Assembly: GCF_019636135.1 (NCBI RefSeq) | Contig: NZ_JAHBYD010000026.1 | Location: 1 to 64,000 of the forward strand | DNA length: 64,000 bases | Source of the DNA: Phenylobacterium sp. | GTDB taxonomy: Bacteria > Pseudomonadota > Alphaproteobacteria > Caulobacterales > Caulobacteraceae | Direction: 5' to 3' | Part shown: positions 52,624 to 61,177 of the stretch, in pieces | How positions within the stretch are numbered: position 1 is the first letter of the stretch | Layout: every line of letters begins with the position of its first letter | The notes under the pieces: generated by a model | Database searches by the model: none | Told to the model about the DNA's origin: nothing | The model's input: the letters and a program-made list of their open reading frames with translations, nothing else | Translations under genes and position numbers: made by a program

Positions 52624-53217
52624 CTACGCGAAATCCCGGCTCAGCTCCGCCCGGCTCGCTGGCGAGAGGCCGGCGAGGTGGCTGTAGCGTTCGTGGTTGC
52701 AGCCCACGAGGATCTCGGCGGACGGGTCGCGGAAGCGGGCGATGTGTTCGGGCTTCAGCGGGAAGCGCAGGAAGTGGACCGAGCTGGTCTTGCCGTCCTC
52801 GCGGGTGCGTTCGACGTCGCCTTCGGGCTCGGCCATCACCCGCTCGCCGCCCACGGAGACGAAGAAGCAGTCCTCGACGCCGCCCAGCCGCGCCAGCATC
52901 GCCTCGCGCCGCACCGGATCGTCGATCTCGAACATCACGGTGGCGACCAGCTCCGACCCGCGCGGGATCAGCGGGTTGTAGGCCGCGAGTTCGTCGGGGA
53001 CCTGGGCCGCGCCGCCCTTCTCGATCAGGAGCATCTCCTGCACCTGGAACAGCATGGTGTCGTAGTTCTCGAAATAGAACGTGCAGACGGGCCCGAGCTC
53101 GATCCGCCGCAGCCGCTTCACCGGCAGCAGCTCGGCGCGCCAGGCCTTGCGCCGCGTCGCGAACTCGGCGTCGGGCAACAGGTCTTCGGGCGTGATCTTC
53201 CGTTCGGAACTCGGCAT
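52624..53217 (-). CDS. DUF3501 family protein
   Basis: The 197-aa protein matches DUF3501: ITPEDLLPDAEFATRR near the start, RIELGPVCTFYFEN, and VGCNHERYSHLAGLS at the C-terminus with conserved Cys and His residues. It is predicted cytoplasmic. Its start shares a base with the stop of the Fe-S oxidoreductase gene (TGATG). The trio with rubrerythrin recurs in other genomes, suggesting a joint role in oxidative or iron-sulfur stress; biochemical function is unknown. Confidence 0.88.
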   Translation of the reverse strand: MPSSERKITPEDLLPDAEFATRRKAWRAELLPVKRLRRIELGPVCTFYFENYDTMLFQVQEMLLIEKGGAAQVPDELAAYNPLIPRGSELVATVMFEIDDPVRREAMLARLGGVEDCFFVSVGGERVMAEPEGDVERTREDGKTSSVHFLRFPLKPEHIARFRDPSAEILVGCNHERYSHLAGLSPASRAELSRDFA

Positions 53218-54581
53218 CACAGCACTCCGTAGGCGCGCGCCATCACCGCGATCGGATGCGCCTGGGCCGGCGCGGGCGTCTCGACCTTCGGGTCGTCGGC
53301 GATGAGCTGGACCATGTGCTTGCACGCCAGCGGGCAGTCCGAGCACAGCGTCCCGGCGCCCTTGGCCACAACCTGCCTGGCGGCCGGCCGGCCCACCTTG
53401 TTGGCGACCCCGTGCGTGGCCTTCATCACCCCGAAGGTGCCGCCGTGGCCCGAGCAGCGCTCGACGATATCGACCTTCAGGCCGGGGACCAGCTTCAGCA
53501 TCTCGGCCGACTTGGCGCCCATGTTCTGCGCCCGCGCGTGGCAGGCGTGGTGGACGGTCACGCCCTCGTCCAGCGTCGCCAGCCCCTCGGCCAGCCCGTA
53601 GGCCTTGGAGAGCTCGACCACGTACTCGCAGACGTCCCGGGTCGCCGCCGAGAGCTTCACGACATCGGGGTCGTCGCCGGCCATCAGCGGCCACTCGAAC
53701 TTCATCATCAGACCGCACGAGGCGGTCAGCGAGACGATGTCGTAGCCCTCGGCGACGTAGGGCGCGAACGCCCTGGCCACGCGGCCTGCCGTCGCCGCGA
53801 CGCCGGCCACGTCGCCGGCCTCCAGTTGGGGCATCTGGCAGCACTCGGGATAGACGAGCTTCACCTCGCACCCCTGCCGCGCCAGCACCTTCGCCGCGGC
53901 CACCGCCACGTCGGGCTCGTTGTACTCGACGAAGCAGGTCGCATAGATCGCGACCTTGCGTTTCCCGAAGGCGGGGCCTTCCGGATTGGGCTGCATGGGG
54001 CCCTTCAGCCGGTCGCTGGCGGTCCTGGAATGGAACTTCGGCAGCTCGACCTCGGCGTCGACCTGGGCGATCGCCTCCAGCAGCTTGCGCAGCGGCGTGT
54101 TCGTCCTGGCGCTGGCCCAGTTCGCCACCGGCGCGACGGGCTTGGCGAGCTTGCCGTTGCGGTCGGTCCTGCCCAGTTGCTCGCGCATGCCCTCGCGATG
54201 CCCGGCCCGGCGCTTGGCGGCGCGGTAGCGCAGGATCAGGTGCGGGATGTCGATGTCGAAGGGGTGCGGCGGGACATAGGGGCACTTCGTCAGGAAGCAC
54301 ATGTCGCAGAGCGTGCAGGCCTCGTCGACGTGGTCGTGCTCCTTGGTCCCGATGCCGTCGACCTCGCCCGTCGGGCCCTCGTCGATGGCGTCGAACATCC
54401 GCGGGAAGCTGTCGCACAGGTTGAAGCAGCGCCGGCACGTGTGACAGACGTCGAACTGCCGCTGCAGCTCGGCGTGGACCTTCTCGAGGTCGTAGTAGTC
54501 CGGGTCCCGCCATTCGATGGGGCGGCGGAACGGCGCGTCGAGGCTGCCCTCGCGCGGCGGGCCCTTGCTTTCTTCGCTCAC
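53217..54581 (-). CDS. Fe-S oxidoreductase with two 4Fe-4S clusters and CCG domains
   Basis: The 454-aa protein has CHTCRRCFNLC (about residue 46) and CTLCDMCFLTKCP (about residue 91) as ferredoxin-type clusters, then cysteine-rich CCG-like segments (LVYPECCQMPQ, HHACHARAQNMG, CSGHGGTFG, CSDCPLACKHM). This is the heterodisulfide reductase D/GlpC layout. Electron transfer to a quinone or thiol is expected; the partner is unknown. It is co-oriented with DUF3501 (overlap) and rubrerythrin (upstream across a repeat). Confidence 0.9.
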   Translation of the reverse strand: MSEESKGPPREGSLDAPFRRPIEWRDPDYYDLEKVHAELQRQFDVCHTCRRCFNLCDSFPRMFDAIDEGPTGEVDGIGTKEHDHVDEACTLCDMCFLTKCPYVPPHPFDIDIPHLILRYRAAKRRAGHREGMREQLGRTDRNGKLAKPVAPVANWASARTNTPLRKLLEAIAQVDAEVELPKFHSRTASDRLKGPMQPNPEGPAFGKRKVAIYATCFVEYNEPDVAVAAAKVLARQGCEVKLVYPECCQMPQLEAGDVAGVAATAGRVARAFAPYVAEGYDIVSLTASCGLMMKFEWPLMAGDDPDVVKLSAATRDVCEYVVELSKAYGLAEGLATLDEGVTVHHACHARAQNMGAKSAEMLKLVPGLKVDIVERCSGHGGTFGVMKATHGVANKVGRPAARQVVAKGAGTLCSDCPLACKHMVQLIADDPKVETPAPAQAHPIAVMARAYGVL

Positions 54582-54601
54582 ACGTCAGCTCGCAAAAAAG
54601 C

Positions 54602-54753
54602 TGTCATCCCGGTTTCGCGTCAGCGAAGACCGGGACCCAACCCTCCGGTGCTCGGCGGCGGCCGGACTGCCCCGGCCGCTGCGCCACGCCCTTGACGCGG
54701 CGCACCCCTTGGTTGGGTCCCGGTCTTCGGCATGCGCCAAAACCGGGATGACA
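54602..54753. repeat. TGTCATCCCGGTT inverted repeat
   Basis: TGTCATCCCGGTT (54602-54614) pairs with AACCGGGATGACA (54741-54753). Inner arms GAAGACCGGGACCCAACC / GGTTGGGTCCCGGTCTTC are perfect over 18 bp. It separates the rubrerythrin and Fe-S oxidoreductase genes, both on the minus strand. Confidence 0.92.
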
Positions 54754-54763
54754 CGCGTTGGAT

Positions 54764-55180
54764 CTAGTCGAGCGTGTCGAGGGCGCGCTGGAAGCGGCCG
54801 GCGTGGGACTTCTCGGCCTTGGCCAGCGTCTCGAACCAGTCGGCGATCTCGTCGTAGCCTTCCTCGCGCGCCGTGCGCGCCATGCCCGGGTACATGTCGG
54901 TGTACTCGTGGGTCTCGCCGGCGATGGCGGCCTTGAGGTTGTCGGACGTGCCGCCGATGGGCAGGCCCGTGGCGGGGTCGCCGACCGACTCCATGAATTC
55001 GAGGTGGCCGTGCGCGTGGCCGGTCTCGCCTTCCGCCGTCGAGCGGAACACGGCGGCCACGTCGTTGTAGCCTTCCACGTCGGCCTTCTGGGCGAAGTAC
55101 AGGTAACGGCGGTTGGCCTGGCTCTCGCCCGCGAAGGCGGCCTTGAGGTTCTCGATGGTCTTGCTGCTGGCGAGCGACAT
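54764..55180 (-). CDS. Rubrerythrin (diiron domain only)
   Basis: The 138-aa protein is a four-helix ferritin-like rubrerythrin domain: AGESQANRRYLYFA, EGETGHAHGHLEFM, AGETHEYTDMYP and AEKSHAGRF supply the Glu and His ligands. It has no rubredoxin domain, so electrons must come from another carrier, perhaps the neighbouring Fe-S oxidoreductase (inference). Rubrerythrins reduce peroxide. Start at 55180 with AGGGAGA ahead. Confidence 0.93.
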   Translation of the reverse strand: MSLASSKTIENLKAAFAGESQANRRYLYFAQKADVEGYNDVAAVFRSTAEGETGHAHGHLEFMESVGDPATGLPIGGTSDNLKAAIAGETHEYTDMYPGMARTAREEGYDEIADWFETLAKAEKSHAGRFQRALDTLD

Positions 55181-55318
55181 GATTTGGGTCTCCCTGAACG
55201 CAGGGGGACTATGGGCGCCCCACCCATCGGGGCAACATGATTGGCTCTATGGTCGCCATCGATACAGTCTATGGAGACCGTGCGCGCGTCGGCGGCGAAG
55301 GCAAGACGCCCCAGGATT
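55181..55318. other. Leader of the rubrerythrin gene
   Basis: This stretch holds the ribosome site and presumably the promoter of the rubrerythrin gene on the minus strand. A CGATACAGTCTATGG segment near 55260 is locally AT-rich. I see no clear -35/-10 pair or known operator. Confidence 0.3.
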
Positions 55319-55495
55319 CCTCTCCCCCCGCGAAGCGGAGAGGGAGAGGGTAGGGAGAGGGCGGCGCCAACCTCAGGGCCACCTCCCGCGGTGAAGCGAG
55401 GGCCCTCGGGCCACCTCATCTGCGAAGCGCCGCGTCGAGCCGCCCTCTCCCTACCCTCTCCCTCTCTTCGCGCTACGCGCTCGGGGGAGAGGAGG
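55319..55495. repeat. Long inverted repeat, CTCTCCC family (close copy)
   Basis: The ends CCTCTCCCCCCGCGAAGCGG and GGGGGAGAGG and the inner GGGAGAGGGCGGC / GCCGCCCTCTCCC arms match the element at 1211-1389 almost base for base. It ends directly at the stop of the hydrolase gene at 55496. Confidence 0.9.
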
Positions 55496-57139
55496 TTAGC
55501 GCGTTGCGGCCCGCGCCTTCTCGATCCGCGCCGTGATCGCGGCCTGTTCGGCGGGGGTCTTGCCCGCCCACCACGTCCGCACGCCGTCGACCGCGAGCGG
55601 CGCGGCCCATTTGCCGTGGCGCTTCAGTTCCGCCTGCGGGAAGCCGTTGGCGATCCCGCGCAGGTGCTTGTCGAAGAACCCCAGCACGAAGTCGTTCTGC
55701 GTCCCGATCATCTCGCCGGGGGGCGTGGTCCCGAAGATCGCGTCGCGGGCGGGGCGGCGCATGAAGAGGGTGAAGTCCGAGATCCCCAGGTGCCGGGCGC
55801 CCTTCACGTAGACGCGGTAGACGTCCTTGCGCGTCCCCGCCGTGGCGAAGCTCTCGTAGCTGAACTCGTTGAAGCTGCGCGGCGTCTTCGGCGCCGGAAC
55901 CTTGAGTTGCTCGTACAGGTTCGCCACGTCCGAGTGGAACATCAGGAACGGCGCCGGCACGTCCGCGCCGAACGCCTGGAACGGGAAGTCGCCGCCGTCG
56001 AGGTTGATCCCCGCCGCACAGCGCCTGTCGCGCATGCAGACCGTGCCCGAGGTGGCGCCGCCGAACGACATGCCCATCTCGCCCACGCGCGTCAGGTCGC
56101 CCGCCGCGGCGATCTCGCGGATGGCCGGGGGCACGGCGCCGCGCTGGATCTGGTCGTGGACGAAGATGCGGTCGGCCGCCCAGACCTCGCCGCTCTTCAG
56201 CAGCCGGTCGCTGGTCCCGCCCTGGGCCAGCTCGCGCAGGCGCAGGTAGCCCTCCAGCCGCGCGTCGGGCGTGGCGCCGCCCAGCGCCTGCTTCTGCGCG
56301 GCCTCCGCCGCCCGGGCGCCGGGGGTGTCCGTCTTGGCCATCGCGGCCAGCGCCGGGTCCATCCCGGCGACGTCGCCGTCCGGGAACACGGTGGGCGAGG
56401 AATCGTAGGTGTGCTGCACCGAGAAGACGATGTAGCCGTGGCTGGCCAGGTGCTCCATCAGCACCGTGTTCTGCGACAGGAACGAGGTGTAGCCGTGGCT
56501 GTAGAACACCACCGGCCGCCGTGTCGGCCCGGCGAGCAGCGGGGCATCCGGGTACGCGTTCGTCGTCACGTGCTTCACGAAGGTGAAGAAGGGCGGGAAG
56601 CCCACCATCGCGCCCAGGCCCCGCGCCGTCGTATCGGCCTCCTTCTCGGTGAAGTAGGGCGCGGGCTTCAGTTTCGAGACGTCGCCGGCCGGGTACCAGA
56701 CCCGCACCAGGAGGCGCCGCGGCTCGCCCGGCCTGGCCGCGAACACGCCCGGGCGGCTCGCGTCGTCCACCTCGAAGCTGCGCACGCCCACCGGATGCGG
56801 CCCGCTGGGCTTCGGCAGCGGGAAGACCGGGAAGAACAGGATCGCCGCGATCCCCACCGTCAGCAGCAGCACGAAGACGCTGCCCGAGAAGATCGGCGGC
56901 CCCTTGCGCGCCGGCGCCTTGCGCAGCCGGTTCACGCCCAGGACGGCGAGCGCGAACAGCGCCACGCAGGCGCCCACCCCGTCCTGCCAGCGGTCGTCGA
57001 TCACCCCCCAGGCGCCCAGGACGAACGCCGCGGAGGCCGCGACCGCCAGGATCGCGGCGCGCCCCGGCAAGGCCCGCACCCACCAGGCCGTCACGAAGAC
57101 GGCCAGCGCGGCGATCAGGAGAATGTCGACGAGCGTCAT
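55496..57139 (-). CDS. Membrane-anchored PAF-acetylhydrolase-like hydrolase
   Basis: The 547-aa protein has about four N-terminal membrane helices (residues 5-25, 28-48, 52-68 and 83-103), then an alpha/beta hydrolase domain with SHGYTSFLSQN, the nucleophile GMSFGG, Asp in GGDFPF and His in KGARHLG. The domain resembles platelet-activating factor acetylhydrolase/dienelactone hydrolase relatives. The active site is likely periplasmic. A start at 57139 is the first Met before the helices; upstream frame is unsupported. Confidence 0.85.
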   Translation of the reverse strand: MTLVDILLIAALAVFVTAWWVRALPGRAAILAVAASAAFVLGAWGVIDDRWQDGVGACVALFALAVLGVNRLRKAPARKGPPIFSGSVFVLLLTVGIAAILFFPVFPLPKPSGPHPVGVRSFEVDDASRPGVFAARPGEPRRLLVRVWYPAGDVSKLKPAPYFTEKEADTTARGLGAMVGFPPFFTFVKHVTTNAYPDAPLLAGPTRRPVVFYSHGYTSFLSQNTVLMEHLASHGYIVFSVQHTYDSSPTVFPDGDVAGMDPALAAMAKTDTPGARAAEAAQKQALGGATPDARLEGYLRLRELAQGGTSDRLLKSGEVWAADRIFVHDQIQRGAVPPAIREIAAAGDLTRVGEMGMSFGGATSGTVCMRDRRCAAGINLDGGDFPFQAFGADVPAPFLMFHSDVANLYEQLKVPAPKTPRSFNEFSYESFATAGTRKDVYRVYVKGARHLGISDFTLFMRRPARDAIFGTTPPGEMIGTQNDFVLGFFDKHLRGIANGFPQAELKRHGKWAAPLAVDGVRTWWAGKTPAEQAAITARIEKARAATR

Positions 57140-57248
57140 GCGAAGCGCCTCCCCAGCCGCATCCGACACGCTCCGGCGCGGCCGCTCAACCCTTGGCGCG
57201 CAGGTTTCGGAAGGTTTCGAACACCCCTGAGGGGCCGCGAGGCGGCAA

Positions 57249-57297
57249 ACCACGGATTGCGCGGACGAGGCCGGAGCCAATCCGTGAAATCCGTGGC
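57249..57297. repeat. Short CCACGGATT palindrome
   Basis: CCACGGAT (57250-57257) pairs with ATCCGTGG (57289-57296), with a second CAATCCGTG copy inside. It looks like a reduced member of the ACCACGGAA palindrome family. Confidence 0.6.
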
Positions 57298-57309
57298 CCC
57301 AACACGACA

Positions 57310-57333
57310 GGGCCTCCGCTTTCGCGGAGGCCC
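57310..57333 (-). terminator. GAAA-loop hairpin after the hydrolase gene
   Basis: On the minus strand GGGCCTCCGC, GAAA loop and GCGGAGGCCC form a perfect 10-bp stem 28 bp past the stop at 57362. It is almost identical to the hairpin behind ctpA. A T-run is weak (TGTCGTGTT). Confidence 0.65.
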
Positions 57334-57361
57334 GGCCAGTTCAGCTCTTGAGTGGTTGGTC

Positions 57362-58138
57362 CTAGCCCAGCCGCCCGATCGCCTCGGCGACGGCCTTGGG
57401 CTGTTCCATCGTCACCAGGTGGCCGGCCTCGGGGATCGAGACCAGTTCGGCGCCCAGGATGCCCTTCTTGAAGCCGTGGGCGTAGACCGGCGGGATCAGC
57501 TTGTCGGAGTCCCCCCAGACGACCACCGTCCGCGCCCGGATCCGGTGCAGGCGCGTCGACAGCCCCCGTTCCGGGATCGGGAACAGGATCCGCCCCGCCA
57601 TGCCGAGCTGGCGCGCATTGGTCACCAGGTAGGTCTGCAGGAAGTTGGGGTCGGTCACGTCCCGCCCGGCCGTCAGCATCGCCGCCCCCGCCTCGGCGTC
57701 ATGGAACAGGAGCGCCGGCATCTCGTAGGGCATGGTCGCGAACAGGTCGGCGATCGGGTGCGCGTCGTCCCAAAGGCCCGCGGGCGCGATCAGCGCCAGC
57801 CGCGACACGTCGTTGGGTTGGACGGCGGCCATCTCGGCCGCGATCATGCCGCCCATCGAGTGGCCGACGAGGATCGGGTCCTTCAGCCCCAGCGCCTGCA
57901 CCACGTCCCAGGTGTGCAGCGTGAAATCCAGCATGTCGCGGATCTCGGGCGCCTCTTCCGAGTCGCCGTAGCCGGGGATCAGCGGGGCGTGGACGCGGTG
58001 CGTCCTGGCCAGCTCCGCCAGCAGCGGGTCCTCGGCCGTGACCCCGCCGGCGCCGTGCAGGAAGACGAGGTCGGGGCCGGCGCCGCCCACGAGGTAGCGG
58101 ACCGGCGCATAGGTGGTCTGGACGGTCTTCAGCTCCAT
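57362..58138 (-). CDS. Alpha/beta hydrolase
   Basis: The 258-aa hydrolase has FLHGAGG (oxyanion loop), GHSMGGMIAAE with the nucleophile near residue 93, Asp in WGDSDKLIP and His in EAGHLVT. It resembles meta-cleavage or ester hydrolases. The start lies 3 bp after the stop of the LLM flavoprotein gene, so they are one operon and may act on the same substrate. Confidence 0.9.
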   Translation of the reverse strand: MELKTVQTTYAPVRYLVGGAGPDLVFLHGAGGVTAEDPLLAELARTHRVHAPLIPGYGDSEEAPEIRDMLDFTLHTWDVVQALGLKDPILVGHSMGGMIAAEMAAVQPNDVSRLALIAPAGLWDDAHPIADLFATMPYEMPALLFHDAEAGAAMLTAGRDVTDPNFLQTYLVTNARQLGMAGRILFPIPERGLSTRLHRIRARTVVVWGDSDKLIPPVYAHGFKKGILGAELVSIPEAGHLVTMEQPKAVAEAIGRLG

Positions 58139-58141
58139 GGC

Positions 58142-59419
58142 TCAGGCCTCCACCGCATAGGTCTTCATCAGGTCCTCGCGCGTCGGGGCCTGTTTCGGCA
58201 GGCCGCCGGCGGAGACCCGGTCCTTGAGCGGCTGGGTCCAGAAGCGGTTGTCGTCGTCCCAGTCGGGGAACATGTTCCGGAGCTTCGGCATCACCTTCTC
58301 GGCGAAGAGCTTGGTGGAATACATGCACTTGTCGGCCGGCATGTTCCCGACATGCATCAGGCAGAAGATGTTGCCGACGTTCAGGCCCTTGATCAGGTCC
58401 TCCATCCGCTGGCGCACCGTCTCGGGCGAGCCTGCGATCACGTGGCCCTGCTCGGTCAGCTCCTTCCAGGTGAGCTGGGTGTAGCCGCCGGTGGGCGGGG
58501 CGTACTGGCTGAGCGCGCCGGTCTGGATGGTCTTGATGGTGCGGTAGCCGGGCGCGTCGGCGAAGCCCGGGTAGACGTGCAGGCAGCGGTTGTAGAAATA
58601 GCTGACGTGCTCGCTGTAGAGCCGCTCGGCCTCCTCGTCGGTGTCGGCCACCAGGATCGTCTGGGCGAAGCCCGCGCGATAGGGGCTCTTGTCGACGCCG
58701 CGCTCCTCCACCCGCTTCCAGTACCCGTTCATCAGCGCCTGGGCGCGCAGGTAGCCGGAGAAGCTGAGGTAGGAGTAGCTGTAGGTGTTGTCGATGCAGA
58801 AGTCGTAGGTTTCGACCGAGCCGCCGCCCGGGATATGCACCGGCGGATGCGGCTGCTGGATCGGCCGCGGCCAGATGTTCACGTGCCGCAGCTTGTTGTA
58901 GCGGCCGTTCCAGGCGAACGGCTCGCGCGTGGTCCACGCCTTGATGATCAGGTCGTGGGCCTCCTGGTACTTCTCGCGCGTCAGGCTCGGGATCTGGCCG
59001 TAGCAGTAGTTGGTGTCCATGGACGTCCCGACCGGGAAGCCCGCCACCAGCCGCCCGCCCGAGATGCAGTCCAGCATCGCGAACTCCTCGGCCACGCGGA
59101 TCGGCGGGTTGTAGAGCGCGATGGAATTGCCCAGCACCACGACGGCGGCGTCCTTCGTCCGGCGCGCCAGGCCCGCGGCGATGATGTTGGGGCTGGGCAT
59201 GATGCCGTAGCCGTTCTGGTGGTGCTCGTTCACCCCCACGCCGTCGAACCCGAGGGTGTCGGCGTATTCCAGCAGGTCCATGTAGGTGTTGTAGACCGCG
59301 TGGCTCCTGGCCGGGTCGAACAGCTTCTGGTCGATGTCGACCCAGACCGACCGGTTCGTCTCCCGGAAATCGTCCGGCAGATACGGCCAGGGCATAAGGT
59401 TGAACCAGGTGAATTTCAT
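58142..59419 (-). CDS. LLM-class flavin-dependent oxidoreductase
   Basis: The 425-aa protein has the bacterial luciferase-like barrel: GFDGVGVNEHHQNGYGIMPSPN (in part), RVAEEFAMLDCISGGRLVAGFPVGT and the C-terminal IAGSPETVRQRM. These enzymes use reduced flavin supplied by a reductase to monooxygenate small molecules. The ATG at 59419 is fixed by a GGAGG site. It is co-transcribed with an alpha/beta hydrolase, as in catabolic modules; substrate unknown. Confidence 0.92.
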   Translation of the reverse strand: MKFTWFNLMPWPYLPDDFRETNRSVWVDIDQKLFDPARSHAVYNTYMDLLEYADTLGFDGVGVNEHHQNGYGIMPSPNIIAAGLARRTKDAAVVVLGNSIALYNPPIRVAEEFAMLDCISGGRLVAGFPVGTSMDTNYCYGQIPSLTREKYQEAHDLIIKAWTTREPFAWNGRYNKLRHVNIWPRPIQQPHPPVHIPGGGSVETYDFCIDNTYSYSYLSFSGYLRAQALMNGYWKRVEERGVDKSPYRAGFAQTILVADTDEEAERLYSEHVSYFYNRCLHVYPGFADAPGYRTIKTIQTGALSQYAPPTGGYTQLTWKELTEQGHVIAGSPETVRQRMEDLIKGLNVGNIFCLMHVGNMPADKCMYSTKLFAEKVMPKLRNMFPDWDDDNRFWTQPLKDRVSAGGLPKQAPTREDLMKTYAVEA

Positions 59420-59604
59420 CGCCGGACCTCCCTGCAGCTCCTCTGGTGGGAGCTCTTCTGAACGACGATAACCGAAGGAGGCGGGGCGCCAAGCCGCCAT
59501 GGACATACATTGGCACGATCTATCTCAAATCCTGAAATGATCGATTGGACCTTGGGCGAGCTGATACCTATCTGGCTGGCAGGAACGAGACAGGAGAGTC
59601 CGCC

Positions 59605-59811
59605 ATGCGGTTCGCCGCCAAGACCGCCACCTGGTCGCTGGTCCACATGACCGTCGCCATCGCCGTGGCCTATGCGCTGACCCGCAACTGGCAGGCGGCG
59701 CTGGCCGTTGGCCTCATCGAACCGATCTTCCAGACCGTCGCCTTCGCCCTGCACGAGCGAGCCTGGGCGACCCGCGCCGTTCCGGTCCCGGTTCGCGCAC
59801 ACCCCCACTGA
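59605..59811 (+). CDS. DUF2061 small membrane protein
   Basis: The 68-aa protein has two hydrophobic helices (about residues 10-27 and 31-52) and the FALHERAW end that characterises DUF2061. The ATG at 59605 follows CAGGAGAG. It lies 11 bp before dps and is probably co-transcribed. A TTGGAC...CTATCT pair at about 59545-59575 may be the promoter. Function unknown. Confidence 0.85.
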   Translation: MRFAAKTATWSLVHMTVAIAVAYALTRNWQAALAVGLIEPIFQTVAFALHERAWATRAVPVPVRAHPH

Positions 59812-59822
59812 GGAGAGACACC

Positions 59823-60254
59823 ATGGCCGGACAGGCAAAGGTCGCCGCGGGACTGTCGACGCTGCTCGCCGACACCTACGCGGTCTATCTGAAGACCCAC
59901 GGCTACCACTGGAACGTCCGCGGCATGAACTTCCATGCCCTGCACGGCATGTTCATGCAGCAGTACACCGAGATGTGGGCCGCCATCGACGTGGTCGCCG
60001 AGCGCATCCGCGCCCTGGGCGAACTGGCTCCGCAGGGCTACGGCGCCTTCGCCAGGCTGTCGGACATCAAGGACGGCGATCCCAACCAGGACGCCGCCGG
60101 CATGCTGAGGGAGCTGGTCGCCGACCACGAGGCCCTGATCGCCACCGCCAAGGCGGCCCGCGAAGGCGCCGACGACGTGACCGCGGCGGTCATCGACGCC
60201 CGCATCGACGCCCACCAGAAGCACGCCTGGATGCTGCGCGCGACGCTGGGCTGA
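59823..60254 (+). CDS. dps: Dps family ferritin-like DNA-protection protein
   Basis: The 143-aa protein has the Dps ferroxidase ligands at the subunit interface: His29 (THGYHWNV), His41 (FHALHGMF), and Asp56/Glu60 in AIDVVAERIR. The lysine-rich DNA-binding tail of E. coli Dps is absent at the N-terminus (MAGQAKVAAG). It oxidises and stores iron using peroxide. A strong GAGGAGAG site precedes it. Confidence 0.94.
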   Translation: MAGQAKVAAGLSTLLADTYAVYLKTHGYHWNVRGMNFHALHGMFMQQYTEMWAAIDVVAERIRALGELAPQGYGAFARLSDIKDGDPNQDAAGMLRELVADHEALIATAKAAREGADDVTAAVIDARIDAHQKHAWMLRATLG

Positions 60255-60286
60255 CATCCACCGACCGGCGCGGACCGCCGGGCGTG

Positions 60287-60982
60287 TCAGCTCACGGCCG
60301 CCCCGGCGCGGCGGCGAAGCTGGGCGCCCATCGCGGCGAAGCCCAGGATCATCAGCGCCCAGCTCGCCGGCTCGGGCACGCCGCCCGGGTCCGGGTTCAC
60401 GATCGAGGTCGTGCCCAGGTAGATGTCGTCCAGCGCGAAGTCGTTGCCCGTGGCCTCCGTCTGCGCATTGCGCAGATAGAGGGTCGCCGTGGTGGCGGCG
60501 CCGCTGTTGAAGGTGGTCGAGAGGCCGGTCCAGACGCCGGTCCCGGCCGGGACCGTGGACGCGCCGAGGACGATCTCCGCGCCGCCGTTCAATGAGACGG
60601 TGAAGGTCAGGATCGGCGGAGCGCTGGCATAGACGTTCATCAGGAACGCCTCGAAGAAGTAGTCCTGCATCGCGTCGATCGCGATGGCCTGTGACTGCCA
60701 CACGATGTCGCCTGCGTTCGGCCCGCCGTTGCCGACGAACATCAGCCCGCTGCCGGTCGTGTGGTCGCCGGCGTGGATGAAGTTGGCGTTGAAGTCGTTC
60801 GGGTCGTCCGTGACGGTGTAGGTCTTGGCGGGAAGCCCGTTGCTCGTGAACAGATAGTCCGACGAGAAGCCGGTGTTCCCGGCCTCGAAATCGCCGTTCG
60901 TGATGAGGTTGGCGGCGTGGGCGCCCCCCGCGGCCAGAAGCGTCACGGCGGCGGCTGCGATCAGCCCGTGTTGGAAAGTCAT
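60287..60982 (-). CDS. PEPxxWA-CTERM secreted protein
   Basis: The 231-aa protein has a signal peptide (LIAAAAVTLLAAGGAHA), a beta-rich middle starting NLITNGDFEAG, as in carbohydrate-binding-like domains of this class, and the C-terminal sorting signal VPEPASWALMILGFAAMG followed by RRR. The PEPxxWA form is typical for proteobacteria with exosortase. No exosortase is in the window. It is likely exported and surface-linked. Confidence 0.92.
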   Translation of the reverse strand: MTFQHGLIAAAAVTLLAAGGAHAANLITNGDFEAGNTGFSSDYLFTSNGLPAKTYTVTDDPNDFNANFIHAGDHTTGSGLMFVGNGGPNAGDIVWQSQAIAIDAMQDYFFEAFLMNVYASAPPILTFTVSLNGGAEIVLGASTVPAGTGVWTGLSTTFNSGAATTATLYLRNAQTEATGNDFALDDIYLGTTSIVNPDPGGVPEPASWALMILGFAAMGAQLRRRAGAAVS

Positions 60983-61177
60983 CGGAAAGCCCCAGTCCCT
61001 AAGCGAGCCGCGGACCGGCCCATGGGGTCAAGGCGCCGCACGATCGCGCCAGGGATCAGCTTGGCCGTAAGATCGTGCGTTTTCGTGATGGTGGTCCACG
61101 GCCCGGCGTCGAAAGGGAACAGCGGACGAACGTTCCTCTCCGGGGCGATACCGGCGTCCGCTCGGGGCGGCGGGGAC
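60983..61177. other. Intergenic region, PEP-CTERM promoter side
   Basis: The gap between two minus-strand genes holds an ACGATC...GATCGT dyad (about 61037-61076). No known operator or terminator was found. Confidence 0.3.

Noticed and set aside
55241..59461. 1406-codon plus-strand frame
   Set aside because: It spans a repeat and three minus-strand genes in antisense. No motif or repeat structure supports a giant protein.
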